Part shown: in pieces, positions 1 to 10,815 of the stretch
Numbering within the stretch: position 1 is the stretch's first letter
Layout of the letters: each line of letters starts with the position of its first letter
NCBI GenBank assembly: GCA_033060915.1
Contig: CM065392.1
Span: forward strand, 6,555,001 to 6,619,000
Direction: 5' to 3'
Length of the DNA: 64,000 nucleotides
From: Euryodendron excelsum
Taxonomy: Eukaryota > Streptophyta > Magnoliopsida > Ericales > Pentaphylacaceae
Notes under the pieces: generated by a model
Seen by the model: only the letters and a program-made list of their open reading frames with translations
Told to the model about the DNA's origin: nothing
Databases searched by the model: none
Translations under genes and position numbers: made by a program

Positions 1-1243
1 GGAAATCAAGAAAAGATGAATATCAAATGATTGATTCAATCCAAATTGAATAGAAGTTAACTTTGATAAGTTAAAGACTTTGATTGATCATCATACCCCA
101 TAGAGAAAACTCCTTGAAGATCTTATAATATTGCTGAAGATGAAATTAGTCATTGAAAGACAGAATGAAGATTTATGGGCAATAAGCCGACTCATGAAAA
201 TGAAGAGTCGCCTCATAAAGACAAAAGCAAAAACGTGAAGACAGAATAAGCAATGAGCTGACTCATGGAGATGAAGAGATGACTCATGAAGACATAAGCA
301 AAAGCTTGAAGACTAAATGATCAATGAGTTGACCCTTGAATATAAAGAATCGACTCATGAAGACTGAAGTAAAATTTCTATGCAAAGAGTCAACTCATGG
401 AAATGAAGAGCCGACTCATGAAGACAGAAGCTAAATGACTTGAAGACAGAATGATCAATGAGCCGACTCATAGATATGAAGAGTCGATACTTGGAAACAG
501 TGGACAACATATGGAAAATGCAGACCAGAAGTGTCGACCCTTTATGCCAAAGAGTCGACCCCTGGGATATAACGGCTAGTTTTTCTAACGTTATAACGGA
601 CTGAACGTACATTAAATAAACCCCAACAGCCTCCAACGGATGAAATCAATACAGGGGTTTATATACAAGTTTTCAACTGCATTTATAGAAGTATGAGAGA
701 CAAGAAACAAACATCCATTGACTGATCAAATTGAATATTCTGAACATTCACTTTGTCTTCACTGTGTGAGCTTTGATTGTTTAATCCACTCTTGTTAGAG
801 AGTTTGTAAATCGATTGTATATAGTTATACACTTGTAAGTGAGAGTTTGAGAGTTCTCTTGTTGAAAAAAAAACTCATGAAAGTTTGAGTGGATCTTGGA
901 CAAAACTACTTGGTGGTTGAAGAACTTAGGAAGAAGTTCTTGTGTAAAGAGTGAGCTGAGCACTTGGTCAATTAGCATCCATTTGTAATTGGAGATTATA
1001 TACTAGAGGAAAACTTCAAGGGGATCTTGGGGTGAGGACGTAGACCACGAATTGTGGTTGAACCTCGGTAATTCTTTGTGTTCTTTCTATTACTCTGTTT
1101 TCTTTTCTTCTTCTGATTACATTGCATTACATATAGATTGATCACTGCTACATTGTTTAGATTAATTTTAATTAATCTTAATTGTTATTAATCTTGAAAA
1201 AACCCAATTCGCTCCCCCTCTTGGGTTGCCTTTTAGGCCAACA
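1..1243 (+). mobile_element. 3' part of a Ty1-copia (SIRE-like) LTR
   Basis: The segment ends in a CCCAATTCGCTCCCCCTCTT-type stretch followed by GGGTTGCC and GGCCAACA, which resembles the conserved 3' end of SIRE-type copia LTRs in plants. The last bases CA at 1243 would be the LTR end. No tRNA primer-binding site follows, so this is a 3' LTR or solo LTR rather than a 5' LTR. The upstream part holds a degenerate tandem repeat. The left end is outside the window or not recognisable. Family assignment is from memory of the LTR end; no coding region of the element is visible. Confidence 0.55.
165..560. repeat. Degenerate short tandem repeats inside the LTR
   Basis: A unit built on GAGCCGACTCATG, ATGAAGAG and GAAGACAGAA recurs about eight times with substitutions (for example near 185, 248, 325, 385, 410 and 460). 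It is a decayed minisatellite within the LTR-like segment. Open frames across it are by-products of the repeat. Confidence 0.6.
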
Positions 1244-1554
1244 AAGATATTCATTCGAAATCATACAATGGAGAGAATCAAATCCAGCTTTTCATAACTT
1301 CAAGAATCAAATCATTTGGACTTCTGAATCAAAAAATATGGTCAAATAATCATGATTGTCTCCAAGCTATTATATTTTGAATTTCAAATCCAATAAATCA
1401 CTTCCAACTCATTTTCGTCCCATAAAATGTTTTTTTCATAAAAACGTCATAAAACATTGTAATTAGATATTTGAGTATTCTTTCCATCCCCGCATTAATC
1501 AGATCAATCCAATGGTTAGATAAAAAGATATGGGCAAACTACCATAACTGTATC
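1244..1554. other. Intergenic, nothing recognised
   Basis: AT-rich sequence between the LTR end and the tandem duplication. No coding exon, RNA gene or repeat end was recognised on either strand. Confidence 0.5.
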
Positions 1555-2040
1555 ATAGGATATAATTTCATTGAATTTTCTACCTTAGAAGAAAATTATG
1601 TCCTCTAAATTTTTTCTTGAATCAAGCTTTCTTAAAACATAATTATTAAGGATTTAGATATTACTTTTCAAGTCTTAATCTCTCTTTCAAGTGTTTTGAT
1701 AATCCTGCAAAACTTTATTACACCAACTAGATCAAAGATTAAAAGTATTGAATATATTTAATCAAGAAAACATTTATAAATCAAAGTAAGTTATTATTAA
1801 AATTATAGGATATAATTTCATCAAATTTTCTACCTTAGAAGAAAATTATGTCCTCTAATTTTTTTTCCTTAAATCACGTTTCTTTAAAATATGATTATTA
1901 AGGATTTAGATATTACTTTTCAAGTCTTAATCTCACTTTCAAGTGTTTCATAATCCTACGAAACTTTATTACACCAACTAGATTAAGGATTAAAAATATT
2001 GAATATATTTAATCAATAAAACGTTTATAAATCAAAGTAA
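1555..2040. repeat. 250-bp tandem duplication, second copy split by CACTA element
   Basis: Copy 1 (1555-1804) and copy 2 (from 1805) both start with ATAGGATATAATTTCAT and run in parallel for about 235 bp with scattered substitutions. Copy 1 continues as TCAAAGTAAGTTATTATTAA. Copy 2 is interrupted after TCAAAGTAA at 2040, and its remaining bases GTTATTATTAAAAT resume at 8477, beyond the transposon. Copy 1 is therefore a built-in record of the uninterrupted site. Confidence 0.9.
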
Positions 2041-2475
2041 CACCACTAGAAAGTAGGGTTTTTGCGACGGCTCTATGCCATCGCAAATAGTCAAAGTGTC
2101 GTCGCAAATACTTATTAGCGATGGCTATACGATAGCATTATAGGGGACACAAATGCTGGCGTCGCAAATACTTTTAGCGACAGCTGAGCGAGAGACTTTT
2201 AGCGACGACAAGGGTCCCGTCGCAAATGGTGACCGACAGGCTGAGTTTTTTTTACGACAGCTATAACGTTGTCGCCAATAAATATTTGCGACTGTGTATC
2301 TGCCGTCGCTAATAGAATTTGTGACAATTTTGAGTAGTCACTAATACTTATTGCAACCATCACTTTCAAGTGTTTTTACCGACCAAAAAACCTTTTAGCG
2401 ACGGTTATTTAGCCAACGCAAATAATCAACTAGATAATTTATTTCTTTAGCTACAGAACTTCACTTTTAGCAATG
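2041..2475. repeat. Left subterminal repeats of the CACTA element
   Basis: TTGCGACGGC, CGTCGCAAATA, TAGCGACAGC and related 8-11 bp motifs occur about ten times in both orientations. In this superfamily such arrays are the transposase-binding regions. Several copies have mutated CpG positions, as expected of methylated, decaying DNA. Confidence 0.8.
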
Positions 2476-3129
2476 GGCATTGCAGTCGCCAATACTTCTT
2501 TCAATAGAAAATTTTTTTTGGTACATATTGAAAGTGATTTTTGTAATTTGTTATTTTACCTGATAAAATGTACATTTAATATAATCAAAGAAACAAAATT
2601 CATGCATTCAGTAAAACCAAGACGCTTAAAAAAAATACTAACTAAATTAATATATCATTTTAACATCTATATATCCAAACAAACCACCAAAATTCAAAAC
2701 AAAAACAAAGTACGTAGTCTCTCACGAAAAGAATGGCCTAAATCAAGAATCCATTGTCTTCCATCAAAATCCAAAACAAAACCAAAATACATACATAGAC
2801 TCTCCCAAAAAGAATGACCCAAATCCAGAATTCATACAACAAAAAACAATTTTTAGTCTATTACAAAATAAACCAATACAAAAATACCATCCACCTATTC
2901 TTTATGAATAATCTGAAAAAAAAACATAAAAATATTAGATATGATAATGACACAATAAAGAAAATTAATAGATATGCATGTAATATATAAGCTTATTAAA
3001 ATAAAAATATAATTTACATCACGAGAATGCCAAGCTACATGTCGGCCGACAAATTCTCCAACAGTTGTAATGCCTTTGCGAGGTTGTTCTAATAAAGCGT
3101 TATGTTTTCGAGCATTTTGAACAAAAACT

Positions 3130-3765
3130 TTACAGTAATTTGACAAAGTTCCGAGCTCGATTGAGGCTTTTAGTACCCGAACGGTTCGAAAAACACGTTA
3201 TTCTAAAAAAAAGCTAAGGAAAAGAGAGAAAAAAAAGTGTTACAACTCTCAAATCGGGAGTCCAGCAACCGTGCCATTTATTCCCACACATCACCCGTAC
3301 CTAAACCTTCCTAAATGTCAAGTTTGACAAAGTTCTTTGGAGCTTTTAGTACCCAAACGACTCGAAAAACACATTATTCTAAAAAAAAAAAAAAGCTAAG
3401 AAAAATAGAGAAAAAAAGTGTTACAATTCTCAAACCAAGAGTCCGGTGACCGTGCTGCTTGTTTTCCACCCGTCACTTGTACTTAAACCTTACTACGTGC
3501 TGAGTTTGACGTAGTTTCAAGCTCGTTTGGGGCTTTTAGTACCCAAATGGCTCGAAAAACACGTTATTCTAAAAAAAACTAAGGAAAAGAGAGGAAAAAA
3601 ATGTTACAACTCTCAAACCGGGAGTTCGGCGACCGTGCTGTTTATTTCCACACGTCACTCATACCTAAATCATATTACATGTCGAGTTTGACGAAGTTCT
3701 GAGCTAGTTTTGGACTTTTAGTACCCAAACGGTTCAAAAAACACGTTGTTATCAAAAAAAAGCTA
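3130..3765. repeat. Four-copy tandem array, about 183-bp unit
   Basis: Units begin near 3138, 3324, 3503 and 3685 with GTTTGACAAAGTTC or variants. Each contains GGCTTTTAGTACCCAAACG, GAAAAACACGTTATTCTAAA, an A-rich AGAGAAAAAAAGTGTTACA block and CTCAAACCGGGAGTCCGGCG, then a CACACGTCAC-type end. Divergence between units is moderate. The array sits wholly inside the CACTA element. Confidence 0.8.
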
Positions 3766-4127
3766 AAGAAATGAATCCAAGAATTTAGCATCTTTGACAC
3801 TCTCTGTCTTTGGTCCTAATTATAGTATATAAAAGAGCCTCTAGGAGGAAGTGTTTCTTGTAAGTCAAATACCATGGATTAGAAAATGTTTGAGACTTTG
3901 TCGAACACCATGGATCAGACTTGCTTTGCCGTAGTTGGAGTCGACCCCTCTCTGAGAAGTTATTTCTCCTTTCCACATCACCACCTGAAAGACAAAATCA
4001 ATATTTATCCACCGATTCAAATCTTCAAATCTTAAAAGAGTATACAGAAAGACACAAAAATAAAAAAATTTAACAAGCTCCTTAAAATTAAGCAAGATAA
4101 AAATAAAAGGGCAAGAGCAAGTCTGAT

Positions 4128-5097
4128 AAAAAAATTATTCAAGAAAATAACAGGGGCTTCTGTAACCACTACAAAGTTTAAACCAGCATGGAAATCTTGG
4201 TTTCCCTAACAACATTTGCGCACAAATTAGAAAATAAACAACCAAAATCTTGGTTTCCAGATTGGGGCATTGTTCAGTTAGCATTTTTGAAATTTTTTTT
4301 TGCTATCAACGCGAAAATTGTACTGGTTTTAATTCATAGAAGCTCAGAGACACTTCCAAAATTCTAATTAAAATAGTGCCTATAGTTTTATTACCTCACC
4401 GCTGCCACCATCCCCAAAATAAGTGACAACACATGCATCTTTTCTATCCATTTTGAGAGAATAAGCAGTGCCCACAGCTTGAGGAATATGGGTACTGAGG
4501 AGCAGATTATCAGAAAAATAGTTGAGCAATGCTAAGATATTTGTAGAGGAGAAAACAGGAGTGTGCTAAAGAGGCTTGAATCTTACGCAATGGGCGATGA
4601 AATGGTGAAATAATTGTGCTTATTGGATCCGTACTGAATAGGCATTTGCTGGCCTTTTCCATAATCAACCTGGTTCCCAAAGCATTGGTCGGTGAATTCT
4701 AGGAGGGTGAAACCATGCCACAATAGAACTCCGGGTTCCCTGTATTGCATTACATCATGCATGACCATTTTCATCATTTGCCATCATGAATTGACATATT
4801 GAAAAGCTTAAAACTTGTCCATCCATGGAGGGATCTAACAGGAAAAATGAAAATCTAAAATATAACCAGTAATTGGTTGAGCAGAAAGAAATAGGTATCT
4901 GTGAATGTTGGCCTATGCATTTCACTGATCTCTCTTACCTGAGGCAAGATAACATCATCTGGGCTGAGTGCAGCAGCCGATGCAATGTTGATAGCCTCTT
5001 CACCATTTGAGGTGAGATAAAAGGAAATTCTTTCTTGCCTATGTGCTTCATAGAAGATGGTGTCCATAGTTTGAAGGGTAACAACACTTCTATACAT
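4128..5097 (-). pseudogene. Captured fragment of branched-chain 2-oxoacid dehydrogenase E1-alpha
   Basis: Four minus-strand exon remnants in the correct order match the mitochondrial thiamine-diphosphate enzyme that decarboxylates branched-chain keto acids. Exon 4939-5097 encodes TIFYEAHRQERISFYLTS and EEAINIASAAALSPDD and ends at a GTAAG donor. Exon 4587-4744 encodes YREPGVLLWHGFTL and YGSNKHNYFTISSPIA. Exon 4395-4494 encodes GTAYSLKMDRKDACVVTY and FGDGG, the start of the thiamine-binding motif. A fourth near 4128-4194 encodes FHAGLNF and TEAPVIF. The N-terminal exons, the rest of the thiamine site and the C-terminus are missing, and the acceptor before YREPG has changed from AG to AA. It is a non-functional copy carried by the transposon; the parent gene is not in the window. 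Confidence 0.85.
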
Positions 5098-6602
5098 CTT
5101 CTATACATTTTCATTTGAGTTCGATAAAGTTTGAAATTGATAAGGAAATTCTGGAATGTTTACAAAAGGTTCCTGCATACACAATTTCAAATGTCAAGTC
5201 TTGGATTTAAAGAATTCTATTCAACTCAACTTTGGGTTTCTCAATTTAAAGACTTGTTTCAAATTAAGTAATTTTCACCATTCAAGCAATCAAATATATT
5301 ACATAATTTACTCTGTCAAGCTCGTATTTTAAAACTTTACTCTGTCAAGCACATTGAAGCCAAGCAATGGTACCATGTAAGGCAATAACCAGGGCAGGGA
5401 AATAGTGTATATGTTTCAAATTAAATAGAGAAGATTAAGTATCAAATTGAAAAGAGAAGATTAAGCATCAGCATGAGAGGTCATTGCTAGAACATATGAA
5501 GCACATAATTTCAGACCATAGACATAGACATGCACCAGATCTAACAATTTACCCTATCAATGGACTAAACCACGAAAAAGATATAATTCATTTAGCTAAG
5601 CAAGTAGAAAAATAACAAGACATTTTAGTCTAGTGATCTTTCAATCATATAGATTTACATAATAATTATGATGTATTGAACTTGAACAATAAGAAACTCC
5701 AATGTGTATATGCCCAAAACATGCAAGTATAAAACATTCCGGAGCCCATCTAAAGTACTATTGGACCAATTCCATCAGGTTACTTCCAGCACGTACTAAC
5801 ATTTTCACAAGAAGAAACACTCCAGCTAAAAATGACAGTATCAAAGGTTTAATGAACAATCTAAAAAAGAAGGAAATAAATAGGATTCCAACTCTGGGTC
5901 ACAGGCTATGTCCACATGAGTTGCTCCACCTTGTGTGCTTAATGTGAAAGCGAAAAACAACATCCACATAAGTAATGGAAGGTGTTGAGACACGTCAGAA
6001 TAAAGACTATAAAACAGATAATTTACAGTCTGGTGAGGAAGCAAAATCAGATTCCTAAAGCACATCATTCACTAAATCAAGTTCTTGCAATTGGTGGAGG
6101 ATAAGAAGAAAGAAAAGAACTCCATTTCCTTGGTGGACTAGTTTAGGACATTGGTTTGGTTGCCTTCAGTAGAAGGTCTATCAATTTTCTTTCATTAATC
6201 CTTTTAGCAGATGTAAGGACCAAATTTAATTTAGTATATCTGTTGGGTGAACTTTGTCCAATCCATGAATTGAGATAGTCCTCTATTATAAAAATTTGTA
6301 ATTTCAACTAACCCAAAAAGCAAAGTAAAATAACTTTTTGCCTATGGAGTAAAAATCTAGTTAAAACCCAAAAAAGGATTCATACAAAAGTGCCCAAGAA
6401 AAAGCTGAAAATTATATAGATCTATTAATTAAAGAAAGATGGGTTTTAGCAGTCCAGTCAATAGGATGAGTCCAAGACTACAAAGTTTCTTCCCATTGCT
6501 CAGTCTGTAAGTTTTCTCAGAAACCAAACACTCCTTGAAGGAGGATTGAAGAGATAACTAGATAATAGCAAGTGGGGGAAGTGGGAGGCAGCTGGACAAT
6601 AC

Positions 6603-6919
6603 CTTGAGAGCTCTTCTTTCACGGAAATCCTTCAAGACTGATTCTTTAGTAGTTAAAAGCAAAGCCCTTGTTGTAGTGAAAGAAACTCCTCTGGTAGCAA
6701 ATGAAAGGCATTTTGGGAGGAGAGAGTCACCAAATAGAAGAGGGTTCCCATTGGGTTTCAATAGGGTGCGAGAAGCAGGCGAAATGGAAATGGGTATGCC
6801 GACAGTTACGTCAACATCCATGGCACTGACTGAATTTCTAAGAAGAGCATTGTGGGAGGATGCAGATGTACCACCATTGACAACAGATGATTGTTGATTA
6901 TTTGGCCCTTCAAAATTAT
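6603..6919 (-). pseudogene. Exon-like open frame inside the CACTA element, unrecognised
   Basis: A minus-strand frame open for about 105 codons lies between a TTGCAAG acceptor-like site and a CTCAAG|GTATTG donor-like site. The peptide starts DNFEGPNNQQSSVVNGG and continues through SAMDVDVTVGIPISISP and LLFGDSLLPKCLSF. I do not recognise a family. It may be an exon of another captured gene or part of the same chimeric transcription unit as the E1-alpha remnants. It could also be a chance open frame, since the opposite strand is open here too. Confidence 0.3.
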
Positions 6920-7499
6920 CTTGCAACATAAAGGAAAAAAACAGTCATTAGTTGCATATATAAAATCAAAATTTTAAATTTAATAATAAACATCCAAAGA
7001 AATTCTTTTTACAAATTTCACCATCAATTACTTCCAAACCTAGACTTTAAGAACAGAGCTATACCACTCCACTTAACACAGATATCAAATTGTTCCTATT
7101 GAAGGAACTTACTCATTGAAGCACAATAGTTATATAACAACTTTAGATTATAAAATGTAGACACACATCAGCTAAGAAGAATTTGTAGATCACTCTCTCC
7201 ATTTCAAAGAGGAACAATCTACCACATTCATTTGATCATATAAATAAATTAAATTTTCATTTAGAAAAAATCAAATCCATAATAGATGATGAGAAAGAGT
7301 TCATAAACCCGATGTTAGTGAAATAACTGGAAATGAAAGAGATGGTGGAAGTTAGGAAAACACCCAATAGACAGAGACTCCGTTTGGCTTCTTTAGTCAA
7401 GGAAAAAAATAAAAAAAAGAATCAATCAAGCAATATAATATAAAACATGTCTGTCAACCATTATGTCAAACAGATACAAGGCACCAAAATATTCAAAGA

Positions 7500-7770
7500 C
7501 ATAGTGCATTCCACTAAACACCAACCATCACCTCCAATCCCCTCCCCAACGCCTCCACCTGTACCCCACCCCAGCCCTCCACCATCAACAGTCACCACCA
7601 CCCGACCCCCTCTTCCCCATTCCATCCCCTTATTCCATCTAATCCACCACCATTTTTACCCCAATCTCATATTTACCCCCAACCTACACAATCGACACCC
7701 CGCCATAGCCACTCCTCCACCCAACCAAACACACACACCCACCTCTCCACCGCCACCCCCATAACCACCC
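7500..7770. repeat. C-rich low-complexity tract
   Basis: The plus strand is dominated by CCACC, CCCC and CCAACC runs. The proline-rich open frame across it is a consequence of composition, not evidence for a gene. Confidence 0.6.
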
Positions 7771-7810
7771 ACCACTACCTAAATATCACAAAAAAGAAAG
7801 AGAAAAGCTT

Positions 7811-8110
7811 ACCTCAAGAAAGCGAGCGAATGACAGAGAGAGTTAGCAACGCAAATGCCGTGAACGACGGGACTCCAGTCGGCGATACGATTGCAAAGGT
7901 GTCAATGCTTATAATGGCACATGGGGATAGAAGTTGAGAGAAAGATCGATCTAGAGAGAGAGAGAACCAGAGAAAGAAGATTACCTGGTGACGATGGTGA
8001 ACGATGGGACGAGGCCACCGTCGACGATGAACGTCGAGAGGAAGAAGGAGAATGAGAGGGAGAGGGAGAGGGAGAGCGTTGAGGAGAGGAAGGGCTGTGA
8101 GGCAGTTCCT
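7811..8110 (-). promoter_or_regulatory. CT-rich leader-like segment of the CACTA interior
   Basis: Read on the minus strand this is CT-rich sequence followed by two donor-like sites, CACCAG|GTAATC near 7985 and TTGAG|GTAAGC near 7811. That resembles the 5' untranslated exons of a plant gene upstream of the exon-like frames at 6603-6919 and 4128-5097. A chimeric transcript starting here is an inference; no TATA box was identified with confidence. Confidence 0.3.
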
Positions 8111-8224
8111 GTCCTAGGTTTTAATATCGTTTAGAGGGAAAAAGAAGGAAAAGGGCAAAAGGGGGGAAAACTAATTTTGGAACCCAAAACTACGTCGTTT
8201 ACAAGCTAAAACTACGCTGTTTTG

Positions 8225-8473
8225 TTAAAACCTTTTGCGACAGCAAATCGTTCCGTCGCAAATAACTCACAGTAAAAGGGGCGACGCATTTGCACTATAA
8301 AACAACGTCATTTTGTTGTACTTTTCGCGACAGCATTGTTGCCGTCGCAATTGGGCGGTCGCAAAAAGTCTTTTTTGCGTCGGGATCGTTGCCATCGCAA
8401 ATAACAAGCATTTGTGTCGGCATTTCAGCTGTCACAAAAGAATCCGTCGCAAATAGCCTGTTTTTTAGTAGTG
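8225..8473. repeat. Right subterminal repeats of the CACTA element
   Basis: At least eight TTTGCGAC/GTCGCAAATA-type motifs in both orientations lead up to the TAGTAGTG end. They mirror the left subterminal cluster. Confidence 0.8.
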
Positions 8474-8476
8474 TAA

Positions 8477-10532
8477 GTTATTATTAAAATCATATATAAA
8501 ATTCTATTTGAATAAACTTAGAGCTAACACTAGTTTTATTTTTCACATCCACTTTAATTGAATTCACAACCTCCTCTCTTCTCTAATACCAAGTGCTGTG
8601 GAAATAGTTAACTCTGAAATAAAAATTCATTTAGTAACTAGTCTTCTATTTTATTTATGTTCTTATTTTGTTGGACTTTATTATAGAGAAAGTCTTCATC
8701 TCTTGATGTGTCGTAATGGTTAAAAAGAAGTTTAAAACAAACAAACAAAAAAGGTTCTTCCAACAAAGTGTGCATAAAAGAATTGAAAACCGAGAAGGCA
8801 AGAAGAAGTCTTTATAGCTTGAGAAAATGCATGTTCATTATTTCCAAAGCTAAATGTTAGTACCAAATAATTAGTTGTTCCAATTTTTAGTTTCGAAGGG
8901 CTGTTTGATTTCGTTTTTTAAATCAGAAACGAAATTGATATGAAAAAGTCATTGGGAAATTGTTTGTAAATTTTATTTTTGGGAATATTTCCAAGAACAA
9001 TTGAGTTTTATAAAAAAAAATTCAAATTGCTTTTGAATTTTACAAAAAACAAAAATTCATACAAAAATAAAAATGATGGTATTTTTGAATTCTCCTTATT
9101 ATTATTTTCAAAAATATGAAAAATAAAAACAAAAATGAAAATTTTGAAAATTACACAAAACAAGATATATATATATATATTTGCCTAAAAATTAACTGAT
9201 GAAAAGCATTATCTCAGCAACAAAAAATGCAAAAATTTAAAACAATAAGCTTTCAAATAAGGTTCAATAAAGCAAAGAATTTTATAATGAGGAATGATAT
9301 ACAAGCAAAATTTGTGTATACAATATTCATATCCAATGATGCAGTAGTTTCTGGTCATTTTATTTAAAACCAAACCACCACAATTTTAGCTTATAATTTA
9401 AAATTTTCACTGGCACATCATTTTGGTGTTGTGTTTTCATTGTAAAAATTATGTTTCTTCCAAAATTGCAGCCAAAATTTCTGACAGCGAAAACAATTTC
9501 AATAGATAGATAACACCCATGTTTTTAGGATTTTTAACAGCAAAAAAAAAAAAAATCAAATAAGTAGGTAGCACCCATGTTTTTAACATACCACTTCTAT
9601 TATTGATTTTTACTTTTAATGTATTTAGTGTTCTTTACTGTATTTCATAAGTTTTAATAGCAGCAGGTGTCTTGTCAAAAATAAATAAATAAATAGCAGT
9701 AGGTGGTAGTACTGAAAATTTGTGCATTGAAAACAGAAGTAGTTCATCAATACTTATGATAGATAATGAGAGTACAAACAACAACAGAGCATATCAAATC
9801 CCCAATCAGCTTTCGGAATTGGACCGTTACAAACTTACAAGGTATAGAGAATATACAGAGAAATAAAGAATATTTTTGGCTGAAGGAAGAGAGAGATATA
9901 TCCAAACTCGGGTGACACAGACTCGCGTGATATGTGCATATATATATATATATATATATAAAGAATTCGTTTGACTTTTTTTATATAGTTTTTTACTTTT
10001 GGGGCTAAAAAATTAGTTAATATCACTTTTGTGTAAAGTAAATACTTAAAAATAGTTCTGAGCTAAAACTTTGTGGTGTGGATGCTAAACCAAATAAATT
10101 TTGTTTAAACGCATAAATTTTAAACTTTAGCAGCTATGCATTTTCTCAAAATTTTTAAACTGGTACATAACATGAAGGCGAGATGCTAACGTTGAGGCAA
10201 GTATATCATAGAAGCAGCATTTATTGAGAATACATTATTAAAGGAAATTCACTTAAATGATGACCTTTTTTTTTTTTGTTATGAAAGATGAGGACTTGTT
10301 TACGTACTGATAATTGCACTAGTAAGGAAGAGGAACTTGTCTGTATCGGGAGTGATGGTAGGGGTGAGAAATATAAAAAAATTTGACATATATAAGTCGT
10401 TAATAGAAAAAGACATGTTAGTGTGTGATTTAATTTACAATAAAATTCTTGATCTATTAAAGTGAAAAAACAAGATTCACGTAACAGATCTTAAATAGTT
10501 GGAACAAAGTATTGTTGAGTTGAATTTATCTT
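8477..10532. other. Intergenic, nothing recognised
   Basis: AT-rich DNA with short AT dinucleotide runs (for example 9167-9181 and 9937-9960). Small open frames show no family resemblance, and no RNA gene was seen. Confidence 0.5.
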
Positions 10533-10815
10533 GATGACGACCAATGGTGGACGCAAAATTTCAGTTGAGGGGCGGAAGAAAATTTTTTTTGTTGAAGGGA
10601 GGATTAAAGAAATTTTTTTTTTTTTTGGGGAAACCAATGCAGTATATAATATTCTAAATATTCAAAAATCTACATGGGTGAATAAAAAATTTAAAATTTT
10701 GAAGTGTCAATACACTATATTGTATTTGAAATATTCAAATTTTTATAGGATATATAAGAGATTTTTAAAACTTTGGGGGCTGCGGCCTCCCTATCCATCC
10801 GCCACCGATGACGAC
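10533..10815. mobile_element. Short MITE-like element with 9-bp direct repeats
   Basis: GATGACGAC occurs at 10533-10541 and again at 10807-10815, flanking about 265 bp. The ends of that segment are roughly inverted: a GGTGGACGC-type left end and a GCGGGTGG-like complement (ATCCGCCACC) on the right. The interior has GGGGCGG and GGGGGCTGCGGCC blocks typical of abundant plant MITEs. A 9-bp duplication would suggest a Mutator-like element; if only 8 bp is the true duplication, a hAT-like element is equally possible. A related inverted end is seen near 41799. Confidence 0.6.

Larger units (their letters stand above)
2041..8473. mobile_element. CACTA (En/Spm-type) DNA transposon, non-autonomous, 6433 bp
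   Basis: The left end reads CACCACTAGAAAG and the right end TTTTTTAGTAGTG, imperfect inverted CACTA termini. A 3-bp target duplication TAA lies at 2038-2040 and 8474-8476. Both ends carry clusters of GCGACGGC/TCGCAAATA subterminal repeats in opposite orientation, as is usual for the superfamily. No transposase frame was found inside, so the element is presumably mobilised in trans. The interior holds a tandem array, a decayed fragment of a host metabolic gene and unrecognised exon-like sequence, which fits a Pack-CACTA gene-capturing element. Confidence 0.88.

Noticed and set aside
7447..7764. 105-codon proline-rich open frame on the plus strand
   Set aside because: It follows from a C-rich low-complexity tract inside a transposon; there is no domain, no splice context and no start context.
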